Assembly: GCA_021234155.1 (NCBI GenBank)
Contig: JAJEKV010000234.1
Span: forward strand, 124,001 to 188,000
Reading direction: 5' to 3'
Length of the DNA: 64,000 nucleotides
Origin: Isoetes taiwanensis
Lineage: Eukaryota; Streptophyta; Lycopodiopsida; Isoetales; Isoetaceae
Translations under genes and position numbers: made by a program
Shown here: positions 23,841-36,590 of the stretch, piece after piece
Layout: each line of letters opens with the position of its first letter
How positions within the stretch are numbered: position 1 is the first letter of the stretch
The notes under the pieces: generated by a model
What the model was told of the DNA's origin: nothing
The model's input: only the letters and a program-made list of their open reading frames with translations
Database searches by the model: none

Positions 23841-24790
23841 AACTGCAAACAAAGTTCAGAGGTAATGGAACTCCAAATTAATAACGGATTCAAGGGGTGT
23901 CGGTGTGGTGATGGTAATCCATTTGTCTAATGATCTAGGGAAAACAACCCTTTTGTAAAAGTTCTGTTGGGCACTCTGTTGATGGCAAACATAATTCCAC
24001 ATTTGCAAGAGTCTGAACTGGTGTTTGGCTTGACAGTGTATAGATGCCAGTAGCTTTGGCTTTAAATAATATATTTTTCTATAGCTAGTTAAGAATTGTG
24101 TCATCCTCTCAGGATTGATTTCTGGGTACATTGTCAGCATTGTTTTGTCCCTTATTGACATGATGAAGCATCCGGATATAGAAAAAGAATTATGTACAAG
24201 CAAACAAAATGTTTAGTGGATAGACTTCGTCAAAGTATCAAAATAAGCAAAAATATAGAGGCTAGATGCAAGACAGACAGGATTAAATGAAGTTGGCATT
24301 TACGTGTCACTTATATACAAGCTCATCTGCAGAAAAATAAAGCATTCTTCCACAAGAATACATAAGAATACATGTTTCAAGATATTAGATGTAGTAAGCT
24401 ATTAGATGTTGGGATACACATATAAACTCACGCTTATGCTTAATAAGTACGCTTATGGTGCCTACCAAAGAAACATTGAATCCGACTTACCTAGATGCAA
24501 ATCTATGAAAATCTCTAGGGATTGAACTTGGACTTCGAGGTTGATTCCCTTTAGCCTAACTCTTTCTATTATTTTCAACTTTAAGTACATTGCAAGCATG
24601 AGTAGACATGCTTTTTGTAGGCAATTCTACATGAAAACTTCTTATATCTGTTTTCTTTTCAAGTTATGTAGATGAATGTCGAGTTTGAGTTAGGCGAATC
24701 TACGAGTTAACATGGTAATCTACGAGTTAGCTGTGTAAAAGGCTGGAAACCAGAGTGAATTCTCAACATTTGCATATAATCTTATGGAAC
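23841..24790. other. No gene seen
   Basis: AT-rich sequence with no ORF resembling a known protein. Confidence 0.5.
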
Positions 24791-24799
24791 ACTACTAAA

Positions 24800-25640
24800 G
24801 AGAATCACGACAGACGTTTGGTTGCCCTAGCAAAATCTCGAATGTTGAGTGTATCTTAAGAGAATTTGAAAGATTGGCTAGTAACAACACCAGACATGTA
24901 AAATATCTAGAGATCCGGAAGCTACGATCTAACAGTCATGATGTAGTGGCAATTTAAGAACCAAATATAAAGAGTGTACTGATTGCCATTATGGGCCAGA
25001 AAAGAAAGAAATTCTATTTGTAAATTTCATAGGAGAGGCTCGAAATATTAAGAAATCTATGGAAGCTTGTGTAGAATCTTAGAGAATCCAGAGGTGTCTT
25101 AAAGGGATCTAGGGGCATCTTAAGGAAATATTGGAGAATCAAATATCTTCATAAAATATTGAGGAATCTAGGGGAACCTTCTAGAATATAATAGAAGGGA
25201 ATGTAGGGGAATCTAATGGAATTCGATAGAGGATTGCTAGAAGCTCAAGAAATCTGGAAGGAATCTATGAGAATCACAGAGAATCTAGGAGAATCTTTGG
25301 AAGTTATAAGGAATCTAAGGGAATATACAAAGAACCTTGGAAGCCTTAATGAAATCTCAAAGAATCTAGAAGGAATCTAGAGAACCTTGAAGATTCTATT
25401 GGAATCTTAAAGAATGTAGGGAGTCTGCATATAATCTTAGGGAATATGATGATAAGGGAATCTAGATGGATCCTTTGCAATTCGCAAAGACGTTGTGTAT
25501 AGAAAGTCTATCAAAACCATGTTCATCTTTATGAAATATCAATGGAATATCAAAAGATTGACGAATCTTTATAAAATCTAGTGAAATTAAAAAACATAGT
25601 TTTCAAAATCTGATGGAATCTCACGCGTACTCTCACGAAT
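24800..25640. repeat. Degenerate GAATCTAGGGGAATCT-type repeats
   Basis: The words GAATCT, GGAATCTA, AGAATCT and GAACCTTGGAAG recur dozens of times on this strand with irregular spacing, giving a strong strand bias (A and G rich). It looks like an old, expanded minisatellite. Confidence 0.75.
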
Positions 25641-26538
25641 CTTAGTGACATTGGCTCATACAATGGATTATCTACAATCTTTAAAACATGTTCATTCAAC
25701 TTCGTACAGGCCCTACATAGTACAAAGACTTGTATAATATATATCTATATATATCAAGGTTGTTGTTGGTTGGCTCTTGATCTACTAGCTTAGAAAAAAC
25801 TGACTAGCTTGCTTTTTTCACTGAAAGCATTTTATTGGAATAATTCCAATAATTTATGACGTGAACATGGCACCAATGAATCTATGATGCTGACTTGTGA
25901 CATTTTTGCTTTCTAGAATGCCTAAAATGAAAGGGCATTTGATACACCATATTATAATTGGCTCTTGGATGGGCTCTTCATTTTGCACATGGCTCACAAT
26001 TACTTGCTAATGGCATCATTTTAAGGTATGTATTTATTTAGTTTGGTTGTGCATCCTTCATTATTGCCATGAAATTGTTGTCCACATGGCACTAAGGGGC
26101 TTTTCCTTAAAGTAGTCATATCTAAGCTTTATTTTCCACCTTTTGGAAAAGTACACCTTTTTGGCATGCAAGATGGCACATGTCAAATTCCTAAGGTAAG
26201 ACTTTTTGCATTGCACCTTTTGAGAAAAGGAACAATGACGATTTACGATGCATTATGGTCTACAATGAAAAGGTATGGACTATAACTTAGTTTCCTTGTT
26301 AAGGGCGTTTTTGCCGTAGACATCTCCTATGTGAGTTTGTTTTTCAAAAGACAAAGTGTGAGCCTTAATGGCAAAAGCCCTCTCCAAATTGGATGGCACT
26401 ATGGCCCTCTCCAAATTGGATGGCACTATGGGATACTTTAAATGGCATTAAATGCCCATTTATTTTGGGCGGACAAGTTACGATGCTCACCAAGGCTTAC
26501 ATTCCAAAAAGTAATGTAATTTTGCTATTGTCAGCATG
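25641..26538. other. No gene; one 30-bp tandem duplication
   Basis: CCCTCTCCAAATTGGATGGC plus ACTATGG occurs twice at about 26378-26432. Nothing else is recognised. Confidence 0.5.
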
Positions 26539-27472
26539 GCCGTTTTGCCCTAAAATGAAGCGGCGGGTTTCTTACCAAGAGCAGAGCTTGTTCGTCTCCT
26601 GGATTCCGCTGAGGTCAATACCCAATGAATACATGTCACAATGAAATTTTGAGGCTGATTTTGAAGGATAAGGCATGGAGACATGAAATATGCTGTTACA
26701 GAATAGCAAAGCAAGGCCTTTTGTAGGTCGGCTGTCCTTTTGATGCATGGCAGACATATAATCACGCCTTGTGTAGATTGATTAGCACCACACGGCATTT
26801 CTTTGCTTATTACGGTTTCAGACTTGGAGAAGACAGCTCAGTAGAGTTAAAAATCAACAAACAATCTGGAATTTATTTCTGGCAAATGGAGTAAATTTCA
26901 TCCACGACACAAGAGCCTTGCGAATGCCTTTGGAGCGCATTTTATCAGGTTCTTACATATCATTTTATTCTTTTTGTTTTGAACAAGAAGATAGAATTCT
27001 TTCTGAGCTAGTGTAGTAGTCATCCCTCTAGCAATTAGAGTTCTTTTCCTCAAAACAACAAGGCAGCCAGTGATGGTAAGGATGTTGTGAAGGATGTTGT
27101 GAGTATCTGAACTGCTTCCTAATCCTAGTTCTAGAATGTGTTTGAACTAATGTTGCTAAGTGTCATCAGGCTTTCTTTAGGCTTTCTTTACACGTTCACA
27201 ATACTACGGAATTTTTATGCTTAAACAGAATTGTATTATTTGGATTATCTGCTGATAGTAGTCTTTGCAGAAAGACTCTTAGGCATGAAAGGAAACGGAT
27301 GAAAACAGAGTTTTGCCTCGCTTACCTGCTAGCTACTTCATAATTACCCTCTTTAGGCTAACATATGATTGGTTTGGCTGCAGGTAACATGCGAAACTCA
27401 CCTTTTGATGTTTAAGGTGTGAATTGAAAAAAAACTTCGAATGTACAAGTTCGAGTTGGACTTCGACTATGG
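26539..27472. repeat. 1.6-kb repeat unit, copy B, left part
   Basis: Near-identical to 13227-14175 of copy A. It stops at TATGG (27468-27472), where the LTR retrotransposon begins; the rest of the unit continues at 44404. The insertion site in copy A is intact at about 14175. Confidence 0.95.
27468..27472. repeat. Target-site duplication TATGG, left
   Basis: These five bases precede the 5' LTR and recur at 44399-44403 after the 3' LTR. Copy A has TATGG once. Confidence 0.95.
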
Positions 27473-29990
27473 TGTTGCCCCCAAAGGGCAACATGCTAAT
27501 AGAGATCTGTTTATTCAAGCTAGGTCAACTCATTTCAGAAGACTAGGTCAAAGTTTGGAAGATTCTTGTCATTCAACATTGATATGGAGGTCAAAAGATG
27601 TTCATGCTTCAAGTCAAAAAATGCTTAAGACTTAAACTTCACAAGAGGTATTTTATTTGAGGTCAAATGCTTAATCAGGAATATGCTCTAGAAGATTCTG
27701 GGTTATGAAGTTTGGAGTTTGGAAGTTGAAGTTTGGAAGACTCCCTTATATGTGGTTCCATCCTTGTCACCCACCTTGCCTAGCCATTTTCTTTCCATAT
27801 CCATAACTCATCTGCCAATTACCCCATGGCATTTCCCCTATCTACTCTTCATGACCACTTTACACCATTACCCTCAAAAAAATTGCCATAAACATTTACC
27901 ACACTACCCCCATTTTTGCACTTTTGGCTCAATATTATTTTCCCACCCATTATTCACTCTTTTGCCATGCTTGCTTTGCCACAATTACCATCTCCCTCAA
28001 ATCCCCTACCATTTCCTTCAATGTGCCATCCCTTTGTCTATCCAAAAATCTATCTAAGCCTTTGTTTTAAAAATACCATTCCCCATTATTTCCTTTGCCT
28101 CCCAAATGTTCCCTCATGAATTCTTTTGTCTTCATCCTTGTGTCATCATATTCATAGTGGCATATTCCTAATCTTGCCTAAAGATGCCCCAAAGATTCCC
28201 TATTCTATTTACACGTGTGGACATTCTCTCCATGGTCAATGGGTTATCATCCCTTTCAATATTTTTTGGGTAAAAGCCTTTAAACCATTGGCCAAGCTTT
28301 CAAAAAAGGTCAAATACAGTATATTCCAGGCATATTCACTCAGAAATACGGGACCGTATCGCGGAATTCTTGGGAAAATACCTTCAACGAACCCTAATTA
28401 TGGAAAACCTTTCGAATCACTTGGCGGAATGGAAGCATTAAACTCGAAACCTATCTATTTACGCATTTCCCGCTCTTAAGCATCTTATCAAGCCTAAATT
28501 TAAGCCCTAATATCGAAAACCGTTAAACCAAAAACATATATCTTAGGGAGACAATAATGAAGATTTTTGAAGGCCCGAAGTATTCGGGATCCTACATTGA
28601 TCATTCTTGAGCAAGGTCGGACGATCCTTGAAGTTCCTGAGCTCTCCTCAACTGGATCCACAAGATCTGGTTGACATTACCTTCAAAAATTATTTATTGA
28701 CTTGAGAAGATTATTTTCCTGTGATTTAAAGCTATGAAGCATCCTTATATTCTGTTATCATGATATATTTACCTCCATATCAATTCAAATCGATTGCCAA
28801 GTTGTCAAATCCATCTCTGATATATTACTAGTTATGGAGCCCGGCGTTGCCGGGCCTAGTAACAATTTGAGAAGTGGTTGTTTATTGCTAAATAAAGATT
28901 TGGAGCATGAAAATATGCATATGAGAATTGTAGGAGGAACAATGGAGCACAATATGTTGGTCTCAAAGTACGATTTTGTTGGTGGGAATGATGAGAATGA
29001 TGTCGAGTGCCCTAGTATAACAATGAGTTATGTTATTTTTTGATCTATGGATTTGTAGATGGCACTAATGGTAGTATGGACCTATGGCATGTTTCTCTAT
29101 TTCTCAACTCAACAACTGTGTCACGAATAGTGTATCATGAATATTAGAATTGTGGAAATAGCTTTCTATCTTCAAAAATATTCCATCATAATCTGATATC
29201 GAGTGCTCACCTTCTAGATGTTGGCATGTTGACCAACTTGCAAAAAGAAAACAATGTATTATAATTTTCAATGGTTACATAAAAACAAAGAAATCATAAA
29301 TGTGAGGTTACAAAACATATCAAATGTCGATGTTACATGAGGGAAAACACATGGCCTTTCTAATGTCTAGAAGCATATAACTGTTCAAGTTTATTTGGCC
29401 TTCCCTAATGCTTGATACTAATGCTTGATAACTATAGACTGATGCATGATGGATGATGGCTTATAACCTTGAAAGCGATCAAGATAATAGAAACCTCCTG
29501 CCAAACTTCTTTAAAGAAACTAAGATTTACAATTTACAATAACATAGCATGGACTGGCCATTTTCATATAAATTTAGTGATAGTTGCATCTTATAGATAA
29601 AGAAATGGAGATTTTATGAAATAATGTATTACCTGAGAACAAAAGCTTGGCAAAACCAACAAATGCCAAATAGTAATATGTAATGGCTGCTAAGGTAAGG
29701 AACAAAAAAAGTGATGTTGGAACTAATTTCAGAAAGATATGCTTAAGCATTTGATGGAGCTGCTTCACACATCATTCAGAAACATTCACTGACGTAGATG
29801 CCCAAAGCACACAAAACAACAATCAAGCAACATACAAAATAGTGATAAAGGGATGCAGCTTTGTATTTATGCCAAAGAGCAACTTGTATTTATGCCAAAG
29901 TTTGTCATGGTTTCTGCTCTTAAAACTGTGTGTGATCATATGATGCAAGATTTATCCTCATACTTGCATCAAACTATTCTGATCTTTGAA

Positions 29991-30056
29991 GATAACATCG
30001 ATGCCTTGTTTGGCTTCAGATTTGATAACATCGATGCCTTGTTTGGCTTCAGATTT
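29991..30056. repeat. 33-bp tandem duplication in Helitron 1
   Basis: Two direct copies of a unit containing AACATCGATGCCTTGTTTGG. Confidence 0.9.
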
Positions 30057-30128
30057 GATAACGCAGAGCTCCATACATCTTTGCCACTAACACGTTATGG
30101 AGGCTGTTGATTCTAGTGAAGAATGCTT

Positions 30129-30530
30129 GAAGATGCGAAGGATAAATTCCGTCAAGTTGCATCCTGTTTACTCAACCTTGCATGGTAGGTATTTATATCT
30201 ACAGCTTAAGAAGAATACTCTGTTCACCCTATGCCCATGGGAAGGCCATCACATCAATAGCGTTGTCATTTTGCTAGGGCAGATTTAGAGTCCAGATCAC
30301 AACAAAAAATGTATCTCAGATAATACACAGAAGATGCGAAGGATAAATTCCGTCAAGTTCCATCATGTTTACTCAACCCTGCATGGTAGGTATTTATATC
30401 TACAGCTTAAGAAGAATACTCTGTTCACCCTATGCCCATGGGAAGGCCATCACATCAATAGCGTTATCATTTTGCTAGGGCAGATTTAGAGTCTAGATCG
30501 CAACAAAAAATGTATCTCAGATAATACACA
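30129..30530. repeat. 200-bp tandem duplication in Helitron 1
   Basis: The block starting AAGATGCGAAGGATAAATTC recurs 200 bases later with a few substitutions. On the plus strand it can be read as MLEDAKDKFRQVASCLLNLA up to a GTAGGTAT donor-like site, so a captured exon may have been duplicated. No family assigned. Confidence 0.85.
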
Positions 30531-30959
30531 AAGTCCTGACCTTCACTTAAACAAACAGGTGGTTCTGTTGTCTCTTGAAACCCAGCACAGATGGCCTTCA
30601 AGACGGCTCTTTTATGAAGCTTACTTGACAATATAAATAATGAGATTTTGGCACATAATCTTGCTGGTCGCAAACCTCTATATTGCCTGTTGTTGATAAT
30701 GAGAGTGGGTAAAATGGTAACATCGCCTCGAGAACTTACTAAAACCTCATGCTATAAGGATTTGAACTGATTTCAGTAGATGTTTAACAAATGATTGATC
30801 TAGGCTCATGTACTATTTGCTAGTATTACCAAGTGTTAAAACTGTTTGAAACTTAGCAGATGGCCCTGCAACATTTATAGAAGTGACAAATCTGCTTTTC
30901 GTTGAGAAGTCCAACTCAAATGATCCGATCGATCTCTGTAAATATTTGAAAATAAATGC

Positions 30960-33530
30960 CACATGAATAGATATGTTCAAAATATAAATAGAAAATGTGG
31001 TTGTCATGCATCTACTGCACTACAGTGTCGTAGTAGGAGAGAGGCCTCATATTCTTATTTTCTCTCTATTGTATAGGCAACCTATTTATAGATATTTTTA
31101 CTCTAGATCTCACGGAACAATATTTGCAGTCCCCTGAATGGCCTTTAATATACCCAAATTTGGAAAACTTGTGTTCCACCTGAAGATGCAAAGTAGGCAA
31201 AAGCTACAAAAACTACATAACCTTATCAATTAAATAACACTTACTTGACAGTCAAGCTATTTGCAAAGGGTGGCAGAACTCATGATGATAAAAGTCTATA
31301 AATTTAAACATGCATGTCCAAATATTTACGTCCAGCCAAATATATTTGTGCCCGCCACATGGTTTACTCACATCTAGAAGCCAGGTATAAGTTAAAATGA
31401 ACAAAAACTGTACTCTGCATTTCCAACCACTACATGGTTTATAATGTGCTCATATCTAAAAGGCATTCATTGCTTTTGAAACCCTATTTTGCATATCCAA
31501 CCAATCTTGGAGCTCTACTGATCTCTAAGACTTTGACGGAGAACAAAAAATCTGAGAATAAAAAATAGTTTCAACTTACGAATCTAAAGCAAAGAGCTTA
31601 CTTGTGTTTGTACACCCATAGCTTATTCACTTCGTGCTTTTCAGCGTGGGTTGTAGGTGCTTAGACCACACTCTAAGCTAGAAACACCACTGGTGAAAAG
31701 GCATTAATATTAGAAGAAAGGCATAAGATGTTAGACTTCCCTTACATTTAATACTACAACAAAAGCATTAGACATACCTCAATTCAAGTGTAAAACATGT
31801 TGGTAGTTGCAGGCCATTGTATCTTTTTTACAAAAAGGATATCCAAGGAACTGACATACAGAAGGGACACCTTACCTTTCTACAATATATTAAGCGTAGA
31901 ACAAAAATTTTGATAGAGTGATGCTAATTCAAGTATGAAACATGTATTGCTCAGAAAAGCATTAAGCCTAACTCAATTCAAGTATGAAACAATAGGGTCT
32001 CTGAGAAACTGATGCACAAAAGATGCACCTTTAATTGTCCGCAGCAAATTAAGCAATGAATAAAATTTTTGCTAGAGTGTTGTGTAGCACGTTTGAACTG
32101 GGTTAGTACTTGCCTTGCAGTGGAAGAATCTATACACATTGACAAAATTCAGTTGAAGCTATGGCATTGCAACTGCATGAAAGAGCAACCAATCAAGCAT
32201 TTAAATTCTGCTCAATAAAATACAACTAAATGAAATTACTTACTCAATTTGCTGGTACGTATGATGAAACTTGCTTTTAATCCCTATAAGCATGATGCCC
32301 AAAAAATGATCCTGCTTCAGCAGGAATTATAGCTAAAAAATGATGGCATAAAGAGTACCTAGACAAAAGTCTCCAAAAGGTTTACAATGCTGATACAACA
32401 TTCAGCTATAAAAAAGCCATAATACAGGCTTTGAACTACCCAAAATCCTGATTTGCATGAATAATCCAAACTGAAGCAATTTTATACAGATCATATAACT
32501 GTATATGAGAATATCGGGCTGGCCAAAGTCCTTTAACAAAGTATGAGGAGATACTTTAGGCCCATCCCCAAGGGCTTGCAAGAATTTCAACCTTATTTAC
32601 GTTATCTTAGGCCAGAATTATATAGTTGCATACACATGTCTGCAACGACCATTATATTATTCTCGTAAGTGCAACTAACCACAAAAATAGGATGCAACAG
32701 AATTCAAGGATTTATCTGATGTAAAACTCATCATAGCCAGAAGATGACACCCATTGAAGATGAAAGCACCCATGCAATACAAACTAAATGAAGTTGCACC
32801 ATAAAGAAACTGGAAGCAAGGAGATGTTGGCCTTGAGGCCGGATTGTGCTAAAAAAGAGAGCAAAATTGAAGAACTGCATACCTCATGACCAGAAGTTGA
32901 TGGGACTCGGAAGATCCTTAACATCACCTGCATTAGAAGCTTGCATCAGAACTTTTGATAAAAAATTGCTCAAACCACACTAATCAATATGCCTAGAATA
33001 GACACACTGTATTTTACTCACGTGTAACACCAAAGCTAATCATTCAATAGAGCTTCTAATATGAGTTTATATGAAAATTAGATTGCAAATAACACAACAT
33101 CATGTCTCGTATGCAAAATAATACAACATGGCCATGAAGCATGCCAATCAAGGAAGAACTCACATCATGCATAACCTAGAATTCTTAAACTTGGTTGCCT
33201 TACTGATCACAACCATCAACTGAAGGGAAAAATGGTAGCTTCAAGCATGTTGAAGTCAAGAAAATTGTCGCAGCATGCATCCGTCCACAATTCTCTGTGT
33301 TGAAGCAATCTTGTTCCTGCGAAATTTCCGTCAGGAAGAGCCTTACAAAAACCTGCATAATGTGAAGAACTTTTCACGGCTAGATCAACGTAGAACTCCG
33401 ACCTAAATCCAGATGAAAATGAAGCTCAAAAACATGGCGATGCAAATTTGGATCTGATAGTTCTCACAGCAGAGAAACCCTACGGCCAAATCCATGCAAT
33501 TGCCTTGGGATATCCGATGCAACAAATTAT
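30960..33530. other. Helitron 1 interior, otherwise unassigned
   Basis: Apart from the candidate exons there is nothing recognisable. Another minus-strand stretch (32510-32590; LLKDFGQPDILIYS) looks coding but is unknown. Confidence 0.35.
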
Positions 33531-34485
33531 CAAATTAATCAAACACAAAGACTCCATCTTGTAAAAATCTAAATGCATGCCGCCTCGACAGCTGCAGGAA
33601 GGGCCGCTAAAGGCTCGCATGCATAAGGCAACCCCAAAATCTAAAAATTTCGAATTCGCCATAAACGATTTTTAGGATACCGTTAAATTTTTTCTGGCGG
33701 CCAAAACCCTCCAAATCTTATGAAATCGATTAAAAAAAATTCCAAAAATATTTTTCGCCATGCCGGAGAATTCCAAATTAACAAAGTAGATTCTACAATT
33801 CTTGCTACAAAATATTCTACAGAAAATTCTAGTGTGTTTTTCTATTCCTTTGGACCACTTGCCATCTATCCTTAGAGCCTGTGCAGTCCAAAGGAGTTGG
33901 AATCAGTCAAAAATACCAAGTATAGCTCAAATTCAAAAAAATTGCTCTCGGGTTTGGACAGTTTTGACTGTATTTTGCCAAATCTAGCCACAAAAAATAC
34001 TTTTACACATCCAAATGAAGATTTGATTGATTGCCCCTCTTCCCTAGCATCATTGCAACCTATCTACTTTGGAATTTCTCAAAAAGATGATTGGCAACTC
34101 CAAATCTCAATTTCTGATCACTGTTTTCTACATTTGACCTCTATTGACCAAAATTTGACCCCACTTTGAGCTCGAATAACTCACAGATTAAGTCTCGACT
34201 TGGTCGAGGAGGTTTTCTTGTTGGTTAACTACCACTTTTTGACCAAGTCTATTGCATCGACTTAAAAAATCGATTACGCATCTCGACACCACATTTGTTT
34301 TGGCAAAGGTACTATTTTTTGGAAATGGGAAACGTATAGAACTCGAACTTTTTGAACTTGTTTTTGGAATTTCCTTGCATAGACTGATCACCTCAAGTGA
34401 TCTGGAGGTTCTAACCCCAATTTGAGTGAAAACTTGAATTGGTTCCTTGTGGTTGACCTTTAAGCCAGGTTTAGGGTGAACATTT

Positions 34486-34503
34486 TGGAGGTCCTACCGA
34501 GAT
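34486..34503 (+). promoter_or_regulatory. Primer binding site, tRNA-Gln-like
   Basis: TGGAGGTCCTACCGAGAT begins three bases after the 5' LTR. Its complement ends in CTCGGTAGGACCTCCA, close to the 3' end of plant tRNA-Gln (…CTCGGTGGAACCT plus CCA, recalled from memory). It would prime minus-strand DNA synthesis. Confidence 0.7.
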
Positions 34504-34522
34504 CTTCACGGATCTCGAACTC

Positions 34523-35566
34523 ATGGCTCCAAAGCAAAATTTCCAGCGAAAAGAACCATTAGAAGATGTTGATGTATCGGATCATTTGAGAGAAAGGCCA
34601 TTGCCTTCAAGTTTCTCAACTAGCTTACTTCAAAACATGCCATACCAGTTTGAGTTGAATGTCCCTGTTCCCTTGCCTACCTTTGATTCCAGCATGAGTG
34701 CTAACCACTTTTTGAGAATATTTGAAGACTATTACAAGGATTATGGTTTCAAGAAAGGATGCAAGCTTTCAGAATTTGAAAAATGTTTCAAAGATGAGAG
34801 TGAAGCTGGAGCTTGGTTAACTTATGAGAAGTTAATGGGTACCACTTCATGGGATGAACTTGTCAAGAAGTTTCGGATAGATTTGGTAAGTTAGCTGCTC
34901 CACAAGATTTGGTTAATGAACCGCAAGGTTTTTCTATACATGCGGGGAGAAAGTGTGAATCAGTACAAGGAGAGGTTTAGTACATTCATGAGCAGGTGTC
35001 AAAAGCACAAGTCACCATCCCAACTCGTTTTTAGTTTCTTGCCTTTATCAATGGTGCGCAAAGAAGACCGGATATCCAAAGAAAGTTGCTCAAAATTCAA
35101 GCTCTTTGAAGGGTTTGATTCCATTTACAAAGTCTTTGCCAAAACCAGCGTCGACCCGGATGCTCTCTACTTTGCACGATAAGCATTATGCTTCTCATCA
35201 TACTCGACCCGCTTTTACCCGATGCTACTGATGCACATTATGATCATCATCCTTCTATTCCGGTTTATGCCATACAAAAAAAAAAAAAAGAAATCCAAAG
35301 AGGAGGAAGCCAATTCCCAAGTTGCAGAGGTCAAGTCGGACCTATCCAAGGTTCCTGAAGCCTTAGCAGAAATAACCAAACAATTAGTTGAACTCAAGGC
35401 TGCAAGAGCAAGTAAAACTTATCCTGAATGTATTCATTGCAATAGGAATTCTCACCCATCCGAAATATGCTATTGGCAAGTGTGCTCCAAATGTAATAGA
35501 AAAGGCCATTTTGGAAAGGAATGCCCTGTTTGTTCTTTTTGTAAAGAGGTTGGCCACCGATGCTAG
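34523..35566 (+). pseudogene. gag region with zinc knuckles
   Basis: An ATG at 34523 opens a Gag-like frame with the segment GAWLTYEKLMGTTSWDELVK, typical of the retrotransposon Gag capsid region (GxAxxWW..L...ity.W.eL...F). A stop at 34892-34894 interrupts it; the same frame continues at 34916. Between 35180 and 35300 the reading must shift. A Lys/Glu-rich stretch then leads to zinc knuckles CIHCNRNSHPSEIC and CSKCNRKGHFGKEC, plus a partial third (CSFCKEVGHRC), which would bind the RNA genome. The A-run near 35278-35290 is a probable frameshift site. Confidence 0.8.
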
Positions 35567-35878
35567 GTGTCTTTGTTAAGGAATATTTTGCTAAGCAGGA
35601 AAAAAGAAGAGACCCAGAGTCTAAACCCCCTGTGAGATTTCTTTGAACCAAGCACCTCTATAAGGTTTATTCAAGCTACGAAGTTCCTAAATGAAGAAGT
35701 TATGGTGGTGCAAACGAGAAGCATGAATGAAGCTCAAGTACATCTTTGAACCAAGTAGGCATTCTCTTTTGCCGGGGCTGTGCCACACCTGTAATGGAAT
35801 CACTGCTTTCGGATCATAGCTCCACCCCCTCAGCAAAAATATGGTAAGAAAGATCAAGACTTTGATGAGGTTGATGTT

Positions 35879-36560
35879 TTGCTTAAAAATTCCAAGGTGA
35901 GTGTGGATCTCTTTACTTTATTAAAGATTGCACCTAGTTACAGGAAAAGGGTACTTCAACAAACCAATAGTGAGGTATTAAATGCTTGTGTGAATTTTAC
36001 TGATGCCACTGACCTTATTCTAGCACAGCATGAAGAAGACCCTGGAGCATTCACATGTTCAGCTGCTTTAGGAGGGTATACCTTTTCTAATGTGTTACTT
36101 GATGGGGGTTCTCCCCTAAATATCATGCCATATCATATTATGAAGAAGTGTGGTTTTGAGGTGGATAAGAAGGCTTCTATGTTATTAAAATCTTTTTATA
36201 ATGCTAAGATTTCTCCTATTGGTGTGGTGACTAAAGTGCACATTATCTGAAGGTATAAGCATAGGCGCTAACTTTATTGTGGTGGCTTTTGAAGATATAG
36301 GAGATGAATCGATATTTATGACTTACTTTTGGGGGAGGAGATGGTTAGCTCTTGTGGATGCCAGGCCAGTCTGGTCTCAAGGGAGATGTACCATCTCCAA
36401 TGGCTCTCAGACTGCTACAATTTATAACCAAGAGGGCTCCTATGACTCCAAGGAAGAGGTACATTTTATTAAAGAAATGCTAATTGAAGAACCTTTGGGA
36501 TCTTACAGGATAAAAAATACAAAACCAAGAAAATATGAAATGGTTCCTCTTATTATGGAA
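35879..36560 (+). pseudogene. Retroelement aspartic protease
   Basis: LLDGGSPLNIMP (about 36098-36133) is the active-site motif of plant Ty3/gypsy proteases (D-S/G-G-S). The second half of the fold continues after a stop and frame change at 36248, with FWGRRWL where the family has LGRPWL. The protease would cut the Gag-Pol polyprotein. Inactive because of the frameshift. Confidence 0.75.
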
Positions 36561-36590
36561 AGTGCACCTCCCAGCATACAAGGACCAACA

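Larger units (their letters stand above)
29633..32935 (-). pseudogene. Candidate captured exons in Helitron 1, unidentified
   Basis: Several minus-strand stretches look like exons with good splice sites. 29633-29768 reads KQLHQMLKHIFLKLVP followed by a hydrophobic membrane-like segment, ending at CAG|GTAATAC. About 30845-30940 reads FELDFSTKSRFVTSINVAG after an AG acceptor. About 31604-31650 reads THAEKHEVNKLWVYKHK, ending at a GTAAGC donor. 32891-32935 is a 45-bp block between AG and GTATGC. They might belong to one membrane protein gene, but I cannot name it, and phases between them were not shown to match. Confidence 0.35.
28828..33790 (-). mobile_element. Non-autonomous Helitron 1, inserted in the 5' LTR
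   Basis: Read on the minus strand it starts TCTACTTTGTTAATTTGG and ends with the hairpin GCCCGGC-AAC-GCCGGGC (28839-28855), TCCATAA and CTAG. It sits exactly between A (28827) and T (33791), and the 3' LTR shows the empty site (A43704/T43705). These are the diagnostic features of Helitrons: TC 5' end, hairpin plus CTRR 3' end, insertion at AT without duplication. It shares about 130 bp at its 3' end and about 230 bp at its 5' end with the element at 52250-56870. No Rep or helicase is encoded; the interior seems to be captured host sequence. Confidence 0.95.
27473..34482 (+). repeat. 5' LTR, interrupted by a Helitron
   Basis: Starts TGTTGCCCCCAAAGGGCAAC, ends AGGGTGAACA. Parts 27473-28827 and 33791-34482 align with the 3' LTR. 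The rest (28828-33790) is an inserted Helitron. Confidence 0.95.

Noticed and set aside
27719-28479. Pro/His-rich frames repeated at 42573-43301 as genes
   Set aside because: Both lie inside the LTRs of the retroelement and have no known relatives.
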